Shown: one piece after another, positions 1 to 7,583 of the stretch | Layout: every line of letters begins with the position of its first letter | How positions within the stretch are numbered: position 1 is the first letter of the stretch | Source: Planctomicrobium sp. | Lineage (GTDB): Bacteria; Planctomycetota; Planctomycetia; Planctomycetales; Planctomycetaceae | Assembly (NCBI GenBank): GCA_029259835.1 | Contig: JAJDEL010000318.1 | Span: 1-8,376, forward strand | DNA: 8,376 nt | Direction of reading: 5' to 3' | The notes under the pieces: generated by a model | The model's input: only the letters and a program-made list of their open reading frames with translations | Told to the model about the DNA's origin: nothing | Databases searched by the model: none | Made by a program: the position numbers and the translations under genes

Positions 1-1
1 T

Positions 2-316
2 GATCCGACCTATGTCGAAGCAGCGCGAGCGTTCGCTGAGCTGATTACTCAACATGATGACGACGACATTCAGCGTCTGAACTACGCATTTCGGCGCGCC
101 GTATCTCGGCTTCCTGAAGATGCTGAACGGGCCATAACCGAAGATCTCCTTGAAGCTGCTCGCAAGCGTTTTACAACTCACCCGGATGCTGCGAGAAAAC
201 TTTTGTCGGTTGGCAGCTCAAAGTCCATCTCGACCATTGAGCTTGGCGAACTAGCGGCATGGACGTCGGTGGCTAGCATCCTCTTGAACCTTGACGAAAC
301 GATTTCGAAGCCATGA
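2..316 (+). CDS. DUF1553-family planctomycete protein, C-terminal end (partial)
   Basis: This is the last 104 codons of a gene that enters from the left edge in frame 2 and stops at TGA 314-316. The visible part matches my recollection of the tail of DUF1549/DUF1553 proteins ('PSD1 and planctomycete cytochrome C domain-containing'). It has an early [11 protein letters not shown] helix, then [19 protein letters not shown], then a closing [18 protein letters not shown]. The closing 'W-x-x-V-A-x-x-L-L-N-L-D-E' is the family's hallmark ending. Family members are large exported proteins, often with an N-terminal c-type cytochrome domain, and their substrate is not established. The heme domain and signal peptide would lie outside the window. 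The stop overlaps the next start (ATGA, 313-316), so the two genes are very probably cotranscribed and translationally coupled. The frame is open throughout with no sign of decay. The family call rests on a short tail but the motif is distinctive. Confidence 0.85.
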   Translation, partial: DPTYVEAARAFAELITQHDDDDIQRLNYAFRRAVSRLPEDAERAITEDLLEAARKRFTTHPDAARKLLSVGSSKSISTIELGELAAWTSVASILLNLDETISKP

Positions 317-1755
317 ATCCAATTCTTGAACACCAACAATTGCTCAATCGTCGACTGCTTCTCCAAGGGTCAGCGAGCAGTATTGGATTGGCTGCGTTGT
401 CGTCGCTGCTGTCTCAGGATGCGACTGCCGAATCGCGCAGACCAAATGTCAGTACTCCACATTTCGCCCCGCGTGCGAAACGAGTTGTGTACCTGTTTCA
501 ATCTGGTGGTCCTTCGCACCTGGAATTGCTGGACCCTAAACCTGAACTGAAAAAATTGCACGGCAGTGAGCTACCGGATTCCATCCGTCGTGGTCAGCGA
601 TTAACCGGCATGACGTCCGGTCAGGCCAGCTTTCCTGTCATCGCATCGAAGTTCGGTTTTCGGCAGTGCGGTCAAGCGGGAACGTGGCTCAGCGAACTAC
701 TGCCATACACCGGGCGAGTCATGGACGACATCTGCGTCATCCGTTCGATGCACACGGAAGCCATCAATCATGATCCTGCGATCACATTAATACAGACGGG
801 CTCACAACAGCCTGGACGTCCTTCGATGGGCGCCTGGGTCAGCTACGGACTCGGCAACGAAGCCGACGACCTGCCCGCATTCACGGTGTTGATTTCGCAC
901 GGTTCCGGAAAGGATGCGAATCAGGGACTGCTCGAGCGACTGTGGGGGGCCGGATTTCTGCCGTCCAGCTATCAGGGAGTTAAACTTCGCAGCGATGGCG
1001 ATCCTGTGCTGTATCTCGCGAACCCACCAGGCATTGATCGTGGCTTTCGACGACAAATGCTGAACGGACTTGCACAACTCAACCGGCAGCAATTGGCATC
1101 TTCTGGAGATCCTGAAATCGCAGCTCGAATCGTTCAGTACGAAATGGCGTTTCGGATGCAGCAGTCAGTCCCAGACCTGGTTGATTTGTCCTCAGAACCC
1201 GCCAGTACATTCGAACTCTATGGCGAAGAATCGCGAACCCCTGGCACATTTGCAGCGAACTGTCTGCTGACGCGACGCATGCTGGAACGCGGCGTCCGCT
1301 TCGTTCAGCTTTACCACCGAGGCTGGGATCAGCACGGTGGTTTGGCGAGTAACATCCCGAAGCAATGTCGAGACGTCGACCAGCCACAAGCGGCATTGCT
1401 TACGGATCTGAAGCAACGCGGGATGTTGGATGACACGCTGATTATCTGGGGCGGAGAATTCGGACGTACTGTGTACGGACAGGGAGGTGTGAAGGAAGAC
1501 TACGGTCGAGATCATCATGGTCGCTGTTTTTCCATGTGGATGGCAGGTGGCGGAATTCGTGGTGGCTATGTACACGGTGAAACCGATGACTTCGGCTACA
1601 ATATCGTTCGCGACCCTGTCCACATTCATGATCTGAATGCAACAGTGCTTCACTGCCTGGGGGTGGACCACCGCCGACTGACCTTCCGCCAGCAAGGCCG
1701 CGACTACCGTCTGACCGACGTTCACGGCAACGTCATGCAATCACTGCTCACCTGA
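313..1755 (+). CDS. DUF1501 domain-containing exported protein
   Basis: This 480-residue protein is of usual length for DUF1501, a family with an alkaline-phosphatase/sulfatase-like fold whose reaction is unknown. The N-terminus has a Tat-like signal: N12-R13-R14-L-L-L followed by a hydrophobic stretch (about 19-33) and a likely cut near ATAES (37-41). Family blocks appear in order. F62[15 protein letters not shown]77 is a probable metal-site region. [11 protein letters not shown] follows at 146-156, then HRGWDQHGG at 335-343, WGGEFGRT at 379-386, GRDHHGRCF at 398-406 and [17 protein letters not shown] at 436-452. The clustered Asp and His residues suit metal binding, but that role is inferred from the fold. 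The start overlaps the upstream DUF1553 stop by 4 bases and has only a weak GAAG before it, which suggests translational coupling. DUF1553-DUF1501 pairs are standard in planctomycetes and are presumed to act together outside the cytoplasm. The frame is intact and no conserved block is missing. Confidence 0.95.
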   Translation: MNPILEHQQLLNRRLLLQGSASSIGLAALSSLLSQDATAESRRPNVSTPHFAPRAKRVVYLFQSGGPSHLELLDPKPELKKLHGSELPDSIRRGQRLTGMTSGQASFPVIASKFGFRQCGQAGTWLSELLPYTGRVMDDICVIRSMHTEAINHDPAITLIQTGSQQPGRPSMGAWVSYGLGNEADDLPAFTVLISHGSGKDANQGLLERLWGAGFLPSSYQGVKLRSDGDPVLYLANPPGIDRGFRRQMLNGLAQLNRQQLASSGDPEIAARIVQYEMAFRMQQSVPDLVDLSSEPASTFELYGEESRTPGTFAANCLLTRRMLERGVRFVQLYHRGWDQHGGLASNIPKQCRDVDQPQAALLTDLKQRGMLDDTLIIWGGEFGRTVYGQGGVKEDYGRDHHGRCFSMWMAGGGIRGGYVHGETDDFGYNIVRDPVHIHDLNATVLHCLGVDHRRLTFRQQGRDYRLTDVHGNVMQSLLT

Positions 1756-1928
1756 CTATTTTCGTTCATGACCTGTGACCCTCCGCGGAGTACAAAAAAC
1801 TTAAACACCTCTGGGCAGGAGAATATTAAGTCGAAACTCGCAAGGAGGATTGAGACGTTGAACCTTGGAGTGAATGGATTTCAGCAGTATCTACCTACCT
1901 GCCGCAACCTCCACGAATCCGTGGGTCT
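1756..1928. other. Convergent intergenic gap, no clear gene
   Basis: This 173-base gap separates the stops of two converging genes. It holds a perfect 10-base palindrome, CTCCGCGGAG, at 1781-1790, followed by TACAAAAAAC. The palindrome leaves no room for a stable loop and has no T-tract on the strand that would need one, so it is not a good terminator. An AAGGAGG sequence at 1842-1848 lies 9 bases before a TTG at 1858, which opens a 34-codon frame ending at 1962. That frame runs antisense into the end of the neighbouring gene and has no recognisable product, so I do not call it a gene. Confidence 0.6.
1911..1924 (-). terminator. Small hairpin just after the minus-strand stop
   Basis: CCACG-AATC-CGTGG forms a perfect 5-bp stem with a 4-base loop. 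It begins 4 bases after the stop of the leftward dehydrogenase/cytochrome gene (TGA, 1931-1929). The position fits a transcript end, or a structure protecting the 3' end. No T-run follows on either strand, so a classical intrinsic terminator is not supported. A stem this short can also occur by chance. Confidence 0.2.
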
Positions 1929-4900
1929 TCAATTCGCTAGCGGTTGTGTGCTGCTTAGGTAGGCGAACAGATGCCGAATCTGTTCGTCACTAAACTTGTC
2001 GAGCAAGCCTTCCGGCATGACCGACTTCGGATTGGCGATCATTTCGTCGATATCATCCTGCCGCACTACGACATTTTGACCATCGATTCCGCGAATCACT
2101 ACAACTTGATTGTCACGATCAACCAGGAAGCCAGTCACGATGCGGCCTTCCACGGTGAGAATCGTATAGTTCTCGAATCCCTTGCGGATTTCGGCACTCG
2201 GATTAACGACATTCAGCAGGATACCTCGCGCGTCGGTACGTTTGAAACTGGTCAGGTCAGGACCAATTTCGCCACCTTCTGTGAACAGCGTGTGGCACTT
2301 GCCGCACGTTTCTTTGTAGAGCACCTTCCCCGCGTAGGGATTGCCGGACGCTTTTGAGGTTCGCAGCATTTGGTCGAGGGAGTCGATGCGAGACTGCATT
2401 TGAGCGGTCGTCGCGCCCTGGATGTTGCCGAATTGGTCGTTGATGATTGATTTGAATTCTTCCGAGTTGTGCAGCAGAAGTTTTCTCAATGTTTCCGGGG
2501 CTATCGTCTCTTTGGTGATGCGTTTCTCGACGATGGCGCTGAGCAGCAGTCGAGCCCAGTTCTTTCGGCTGGATAAGAGTGACTGCGCCGCGGCTTGCAA
2601 CGTTTGTGGCAGTTCATTGTGCAGGGCTAAAACTCCTTGGGCGATTGCGTCGTCGGAGTAGGATTGCAAACTGAGTAGCGCCGCTGATCGCAGGTCGTCG
2701 CTTTTGTCTGACTTCGCAATCGCGAGTAATTTCGGGACTGCGGCATCCTGCTTAACTTCTCCAAAGATTCGCACGAACTGGAGCCGGTCGGCTAGCGGAG
2801 CATCCGGCTTAGCGATTGTCGCTAAGGCTTGCTCCATCGCTTCAGGAATTCCCTGTCGAACTTGAAGCGAAAGCGACCCACCTCCGACCTTCTTGATCGC
2901 AGCCAGCAATTCATCTGGAACGTTCGCCAGAGACCGTCCGGCAAACGCCTTTTCAAATCCCTGAATTAAAGTTTTTTGATCAGACTCGTCAGGGGCAGCT
3001 TCGAGTAGTCGTGCGCACGCCAACAAGTCTTGACGTGTTCCCGCCAGGGCGAGTCGTCGAATCAGATTGTCGAGCATCTGTTGCTCGACTAGTTCGAGCT
3101 TCCATAGGTCGTTCCGCTCAAACATGGCAACGACGTCGTTTCGAGCTTCTCCTGTTTTGGCTTCGAGTGCCCACCACAGCAACAGTGGAATGTGCAGATC
3201 GGTGAGGTCCTCGTCATGCGTCAGCAGATTTCGGAGGATCGGCAGAGCGTCCGCCGCCGGGAGACGCTTCGCGGTACAGGCCAACTGACTACGAACATTG
3301 GCATAGGCTTCACTGGCTGCCAATTCCGCTAGTTGCTGGCTTAGGGCGGGTGTCACCTCATGGCTGTCACCCAGTATCCTGACTGTCCAAACTCGAACGT
3401 ATTGGTCCTCATGCTTCAGGAGTTTCGCCGCTGCACTGGCATTGAAGCCTCCTGACGCATTGAGCGCCCAGAGTCCTTCGAGCGCGAGCTGACCGGTGTT
3501 TTCGTCGATCAATTTTTGCAGGACGGGAATGATGCTTGCATCGCGGCGATCTGCAAACAATCGGATCGCCGTCTGACGATGCCATTTGTTCGGATGGTTC
3601 AGCAGTGCCACGAGGTCGCGAGTTGACAGACGATCATAGTCGAAGCGAGCCATGCTGGTATCGCCTTTGGCGCGGAATCGGTAGATGCGACCATCGTTCG
3701 GCGTCACGCGCCCGGCATGATGACTCGCGTGATCGATTCGCTGTTCATACATGTCACAGAAATAGACGGCACCGTCCGGACCAACCTTGATATCGACTGG
3801 GCGGAACCACTGGTCGCGGCATTCAACGGGGCGGTCGATGTCTTCCGTGGCAAACGTTGTCGTGTTCGAACGGAAATGACTCTGGACGATCTGGCCTTGA
3901 AGAGGTTCGATTCCGAACAGACGCCCGTGATACTGTTCCGGGAGCGTCGCTCCGGAATAGATCACGAAGTTATGGGTAAACCGGGGAACATCGTGATGCT
4001 TCATGGCCGGGAAATACCCGAAAGCGTAGGGATTCGAGAGTTGACCATGTTTGCCGAAACCCTTGCGTTCGTAGGCTCCCTGAACATAGTGAAAGCCGCG
4101 TGCGTTGCCGCCGTTGGTTCCAGAAAATATACGTCCCTTATCGTCGATCTCGCAACCAAACGTATTGCCGCCGCCTTCCGCGAATGTTTCGTAGACCTTG
4201 GATTCCGGGTGATAGCGCCAGATCAACTGCCCCATCGAATGAATCGGGGCGGCCTGACTGCCGGGTTCCTTGATCTGGCCCGTCACCGTGCTGCCCTGGC
4301 ACGCATACATCCAGCCATCGGGTCCCCAGCACAGACTGTTTGCAATAGAGTGTGAATCTTCGATGCCAAATCCCTCGAGCAAAACCTGTGGGTCGCCATC
4401 GGGGACGTCATCATTATTGGCATCTGGATAGAAGAGCAGGTGCGGCGGGCTGAGCACATAGACACCTCCGCGCCCTCGGACAAACGAACTGGTGATGTTG
4501 AGGCCGGTGACGAATGTTTTGTGTTTGTCGTAGTTTCCGTCGCCGTTCGTATCTTCATGGATCGTAATGTTATCCAGCCCTGGAGTGCCGTTTGGTGGGG
4601 GCTGAAGTTTGCGGTCGTAGACCGTCCGCAGAAATTTGTCGCGGCTGAGCATTTTCAGGCCAGCGGGGTGTGGGTACTGCTGATAATTCAGCACCCAGAG
4701 CCTTCCGCGTTCATCCCAGTTTATAAACAACGGCTGGTTGACATGCGGCTCCGCGACGACCAAATCGAGTTGCAGATCATCGGCGACGTCGAAGCTGGTA
4801 AGCGCCTTGCCTGGCGGCAGCGGATCAGTATCTCCTTGCCGGCGACGCAAATACAGATCGATATCGTCGACCTCATCCACTTTGCTGTAATACGCGGGAG

Positions 4901-5492
4901 ACTTCGTGAATGCCGCAAGCTTGGTGCCAACGGTCGCCCAGGCTTTGTCGTCGCCGGGACGGTATTCCCACTGGCCTTCCATCTTGATCGCCTGTGATTC
5001 GACGAGCAAGATTGGTGCAGCAACAAGAAAGTTACTGCGGCTGTCCTTCATATAGGTCCGTACAGCAATCTGGTTGACTTCCCCAAATCGCAAAGCCCCT
5101 TCCGGAACTTGAAAACGCGATTTCGCTCCCAATCCGCTGCGGTACTGAGGAGGAAATGTCCCCGTGCTGATCACTTGTACGCCATTCACAAACGTCTGGC
5201 GGGCATCGTCAATCGGCTCGACATTGAGTTCAACTTTTTTGCCCTTCCACTCCGCCGGAACCGTCACAAAACAACGATACCAGGCATACCCGTCTTTCGT
5301 CGCAAGAGCTCCACCTGGCTGACGCTTCCAAGACTCTGGAACCGGAACGAGGTGCCAACCATCGCTGACGGAATCGTCGGCAGAGAGTTGCGGCAGCGAA
5401 ATTAAGGGCAGCGACATCAGGCAAGCCAGTAGGCAGAACGGCCTCAAGAGGCGTGCATTGAAATTAAGTACATTCAGAAAAAGTGTCTTCAC
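1929..5492 (-). CDS. PVC-type dehydrogenase/HEAT/CxxCH cytochrome with N-terminal beta-sandwich domain
   Basis: This is a large exported redox protein of 1187 residues from the GTG start. Residues 1-38 form a signal peptide, with Lys/Arg near the front, a hydrophobic core around FCLLACLMSLPLISL, and a cut after LSA. Residues about 43-165 resemble the jelly-roll of GH2 and beta-galactosidase-like proteins (YAWYRCFVTVP, then a VNGVQV strand). Residues about 237-610 match the planctomycete/Verrucomicrobia 'membrane-bound dehydrogenase' domain, a probable beta-propeller, and include two Asp-rich loops resembling calcium sites (314-322 and 357-365). Residues about 623-990 are HEAT-like helices. 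The C-terminal domain binds heme c at CGKCH (1063-1067), with GPDLT after it and a likely axial Met in SVMPEGL (Met1159). These last three parts are the usual family order, presumably oxidising a sugar or alcohol and passing electrons to the heme. GTG at 5492 is preferred over ATG at 5546: GGAG lies 7 bases upstream of the GTG and the signal peptide begins there. The sulfatase gene lies 168 bases upstream on the same strand. The substrate is unknown. Confidence 0.93.
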   Translation of the reverse strand: MKTLFLNVLNFNARLLRPFCLLACLMSLPLISLPQLSADDSVSDGWHLVPVPESWKRQPGGALATKDGYAWYRCFVTVPAEWKGKKVELNVEPIDDARQTFVNGVQVISTGTFPPQYRSGLGAKSRFQVPEGALRFGEVNQIAVRTYMKDSRSNFLVAAPILLVESQAIKMEGQWEYRPGDDKAWATVGTKLAAFTKSPAYYSKVDEVDDIDLYLRRRQGDTDPLPPGKALTSFDVADDLQLDLVVAEPHVNQPLFINWDERGRLWVLNYQQYPHPAGLKMLSRDKFLRTVYDRKLQPPPNGTPGLDNITIHEDTNGDGNYDKHKTFVTGLNITSSFVRGRGGVYVLSPPHLLFYPDANNDDVPDGDPQVLLEGFGIEDSHSIANSLCWGPDGWMYACQGSTVTGQIKEPGSQAAPIHSMGQLIWRYHPESKVYETFAEGGGNTFGCEIDDKGRIFSGTNGGNARGFHYVQGAYERKGFGKHGQLSNPYAFGYFPAMKHHDVPRFTHNFVIYSGATLPEQYHGRLFGIEPLQGQIVQSHFRSNTTTFATEDIDRPVECRDQWFRPVDIKVGPDGAVYFCDMYEQRIDHASHHAGRVTPNDGRIYRFRAKGDTSMARFDYDRLSTRDLVALLNHPNKWHRQTAIRLFADRRDASIIPVLQKLIDENTGQLALEGLWALNASGGFNASAAAKLLKHEDQYVRVWTVRILGDSHEVTPALSQQLAELAASEAYANVRSQLACTAKRLPAADALPILRNLLTHDEDLTDLHIPLLLWWALEAKTGEARNDVVAMFERNDLWKLELVEQQMLDNLIRRLALAGTRQDLLACARLLEAAPDESDQKTLIQGFEKAFAGRSLANVPDELLAAIKKVGGGSLSLQVRQGIPEAMEQALATIAKPDAPLADRLQFVRIFGEVKQDAAVPKLLAIAKSDKSDDLRSAALLSLQSYSDDAIAQGVLALHNELPQTLQAAAQSLLSSRKNWARLLLSAIVEKRITKETIAPETLRKLLLHNSEEFKSIINDQFGNIQGATTAQMQSRIDSLDQMLRTSKASGNPYAGKVLYKETCGKCHTLFTEGGEIGPDLTSFKRTDARGILLNVVNPSAEIRKGFENYTILTVEGRIVTGFLVDRDNQVVVIRGIDGQNVVVRQDDIDEMIANPKSVMPEGLLDKFSDEQIRHLFAYLSSTQPLAN

Positions 5493-5660
5493 GTTGGGGC
5501 TCCAGACTGTGTCATCTTGTATGGTGATCGCGCAGCTCAAATTCATGAACTCGCCGCGTTCTTCGAAGGTAGGGGACTCAATTGTAGCGGAGTTCGGTCA
5601 GTCTTTCATTAGAATCGACTGTGATTGCTTGTTCTTCTGGAATGGATCGGGACAGTGGAT
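5493..5660 (-). other. Gap between sulfatase stop and downstream gene start, possible internal promoter
   Basis: This gap is 168 bases on the minus strand, longer than usual inside an operon. It contains TACAAT (complement of 5581-5586), a close match to a sigma-70 -10 box, but no good -35 box at the right distance. There is also a short inverted repeat, CAGTC/GACTG (5599-5603 and 5617-5621, 13-base loop). Together these leave it open whether the large downstream gene has its own promoter or is read through from the sulfatase. The evidence for either is weak. Confidence 0.3.
5500..5503 (-). promoter_or_regulatory. Ribosome binding site deciding the GTG start at 5492
   Basis: On the minus strand GGAG is followed by a 7-base spacer (CCCCAAC) and then GTG. 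This is good Shine-Dalgarno spacing. It favours the GTG start, which places the charged and hydrophobic signal-peptide regions at the N-terminus. The ATG 18 codons further out (5546) would add a polar stretch with no export role, and has only a looser GGCGAG before it. Confidence 0.6.
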
Positions 5661-7250
5661 TCACTCATCTGTTCCAACGCGCTTACGCCATGCTTCAAAT
5701 TGGCTTGCGAGTTGCTCGAGTCGTTTCGGCTCTCGAGTGGAAAGGTCGGTCGTTTCTGTCCCGTCGGCGGCAAGGTTGAACAGTTGCCATGTTCCACCTT
5801 TGCTTGGTCTCACCGCTTTCCAGTTCCCCACACGAATCACATGATGCCGAGGCACCATCCAGCAAAGCTGCTCGTGCTCCTCACGCTGCTGACCTTGAAA
5901 AATTGGCAACAGGCTCTTGCCCTCCACTGGTAATGGTCGACGACCATTGAATTCCGTGGGGTAATCGGCATTGGCGACATCCAGAAAAGTTGCCATGAAG
6001 TCGATCACGTGTCCAGGTTGTCTGGTGAGTTGATCACCATCGTGAATCACGGCAGGCCAACGAACGACCAGCGGCGTACAGATTCCACCTTCGTAACCTT
6101 CCATTTTCGTTCCGCGTATCGGAGTGTTACTGGCATTGGCCCAAGCGAGTCCGTATGCGGCAAACGTGTCGTGAGGTCCAGGAAGATTGTCGGGGCCGCT
6201 GCCTGGGCGAATCGCCTCTCCATCTTTTCTCCAAGTGGCGTTCTTATTACTGGGGCTAAAACCAAAACCACTCTTATTGGGAGTGAGTCCACCGTCTGGT
6301 GCGGCTCCATTGTCTGAAAGGAACATGACCAGCGTATTTTCCACTTCACCTGCTTCCTTGAGAGTCTGAAGAAGTTGACCTACACCACGATCAATCGCAG
6401 TAACTTGTGCCGCATAAACTGCCATCCTCTCAGCTTGCCAGCTTTTGAATTTGTCCACCTCCCAGTCTCGAATTCCGGACGGTCGCGATGCAAGTTCCCA
6501 TTCGGTCGGAATCAGCCCAGACTTTCGCTGGCTTTCGAACCTCCGCCGTCGAACCTCATCCCAGCCCAAGTTTTGATATTCTTCTCGATAGTGCGCCACG
6601 TCGGCCTCGCGTGCATGAAGCGGCCAATGCGGCGCGATGTGTGCGACATACAAAAAGAAAGGTTTACTTTTGGTGACGCTCGTTTTTAGGAAATCTAATG
6701 CGTAATCGTTAAGAGCATCGGTCAAGTAGAAATCATCCGGCAACTCGACGCGTTCACGATCAACAAAATATGGATTGCTTTTCACTTCGTGAAAGTAACT
6801 GATCTTGGCCTGACACATCGGCCCGAAAAAACGATCAAATCCGCGATCTAGCGCCGAATCCCGACCCTGCCATTTCCCAACCATTGCGGTGTTGTATCCG
6901 GTTTGTTGAAGCACCTCGCCGAGAGTGACACACTTATTAAAATCTTTCGGTTCGTTCCAGCGATCACCACGATGCCCAACCTGTTGGCAGTACAGCCCTG
7001 TAAGCAAAGAGGCTCGCGTTGGACCGCAGACAGCATTGTTGTAGAATTGTGTGAACCGCAAGCCGTCTCGGGCGAGCGAGTCAATGTGTGGCGTCTCAAT
7101 TTCGCCACCGTAACAGCCGATGTCCGACCAGCCAAGATCATCCGCCATCACAAGAATGATGTTCGGACGGCTATCCGTTTCTTTCTCGGCACCCACCGCT
7201 AGAAGCGGAGTTGCAATCATTGACAAGACAACCAATAAATATTTGTTCAT
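5661..7250 (-). CDS. Exported formylglycine-dependent sulfatase (arylsulfatase type, family S1)
   Basis: This enzyme of 529 residues hydrolyses sulfate esters and probably acts in the periplasm or outside the cell. From Met1 (base 7250) there is a clear signal peptide, MNKYLLVVLSMIATPLLAVGA, cut near residue 21. The catalytic signature C75-G-P-T-R79 is the CxPxR motif, in which Cys is oxidised to formylglycine by a maturation enzyme not present here. Other S1 sites are metal ligands D37-D38 (MADDLGWSD), Lys126 in GYNTAMVGKW, His207 in APHWPL, D313-N314 in LSDNGA, and Lys382 in RGTK before EGGICTP. The layout resembles planctomycete arylsulfatases, possibly S1_4-like. One oddity is Gln128, where family members usually have His (GKWH), with a shortened loop before RGFDRFFG. 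A start at ATG 7274 (537 residues) is also possible. Met at 7250 is preferred because GGTGA sits 7 bases upstream and the signal peptide starts there. The substrate is unknown; sulfated polysaccharide is an inference from family and neighbours. Confidence 0.95.
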   Translation of the reverse strand: MNKYLLVVLSMIATPLLAVGAEKETDSRPNIILVMADDLGWSDIGCYGGEIETPHIDSLARDGLRFTQFYNNAVCGPTRASLLTGLYCQQVGHRGDRWNEPKDFNKCVTLGEVLQQTGYNTAMVGKWQGRDSALDRGFDRFFGPMCQAKISYFHEVKSNPYFVDRERVELPDDFYLTDALNDYALDFLKTSVTKSKPFFLYVAHIAPHWPLHAREADVAHYREEYQNLGWDEVRRRRFESQRKSGLIPTEWELASRPSGIRDWEVDKFKSWQAERMAVYAAQVTAIDRGVGQLLQTLKEAGEVENTLVMFLSDNGAAPDGGLTPNKSGFGFSPSNKNATWRKDGEAIRPGSGPDNLPGPHDTFAAYGLAWANASNTPIRGTKMEGYEGGICTPLVVRWPAVIHDGDQLTRQPGHVIDFMATFLDVANADYPTEFNGRRPLPVEGKSLLPIFQGQQREEHEQLCWMVPRHHVIRVGNWKAVRPSKGGTWQLFNLAADGTETTDLSTREPKRLEQLASQFEAWRKRVGTDE

Positions 7251-7583
7251 CAAGTATTCACCATTTCGTTTCATTCTGACTTACGCGATTCATCTTCACA
7301 TCACAAACTCATACTCAAACTCTATAGCGAGAGATGCTCAATCCTCACCCATGGGGAGTATCGCGAGGTCCCAAAACCTTGGAAACGCTTGAATTGTAGA
7401 ATTTCATGTTGAATCTTGCGAACAGGTTGGAACGAAAAAACTACGTTGAAACCTCTTCATTTCATCTATGGTATCATTTACTGTCTAGTCACTGTTGTAC
7501 GGCAGACAGCGGATTGGTTTTCTGATCGTCTAGTGATGACAACCTCATAACCAAGATCTCAAACAACCAGGAAGAAATCTGAA
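7251..7583. other. Divergent intergenic region, presumed promoters for both flanking genes
   Basis: About 330 bases separate the leftward sulfatase from the rightward repeat-protein gene, so promoters for both should lie here. On the plus strand there is TTGAAA at 7446-7451 with TATCAT at 7472-7477. The 20-base spacer is longer than ideal, so this is only a candidate. On the minus strand TATAGA (complement of 7321-7326) is a -10-like box without a convincing -35. Inverted repeat CTGTCT/AGACAG (7481-7486 and 7504-7509) and two GTCTAGT copies (7483-7489 and 7528-7534) could be operator or leader elements, or chance. No RNA gene or credible small protein gene was seen. Confidence 0.4.
7569..7574 (+). 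promoter_or_regulatory. Ribosome binding site for the repeat-protein gene
   Basis: AGGAAG lies 9 bases before the ATG at 7584. It is a good Shine-Dalgarno match and the main support, together with the signal peptide that follows, for choosing this start. Confidence 0.65.

Noticed and set aside
1192..1740. Open frame of 182 codons on the minus strand inside the DUF1501 gene
   Set aside because: It lies wholly antisense to a gene with strong family motifs, its product has no recognisable domain, and it has no convincing start signal.
1781..1790. Palindrome CTCCGCGGAG as an intrinsic terminator for the DUF1501 gene
   Set aside because: A 10-base palindrome leaves no usable loop, and an A-run rather than a T-run follows on the plus strand.
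3717..4355. Open frame of 212 codons on the plus strand inside the dehydrogenase domain
   Set aside because: It is a shadow of the conserved minus-strand gene, and its translation shows no family motif or signal peptide.
4440..4997. Open frame of 185 codons on the plus strand inside the same large gene
   Set aside because: It is antisense to conserved domain sequence. The long frame is explained by codon bias on the opposite strand.
5418..5423. Possible lipoprotein signal (LLAC) in the large gene's signal peptide
   Set aside because: The Cys sits in the middle of the hydrophobic core, with too little hydrophobic sequence before it and a better ordinary cleavage site (LSA) after it.
7348..7355. 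Palindrome CCCATGGG as an operator
   Set aside because: The symmetry stops after 8 bases and there is no second copy. A palindrome this short is expected by chance.
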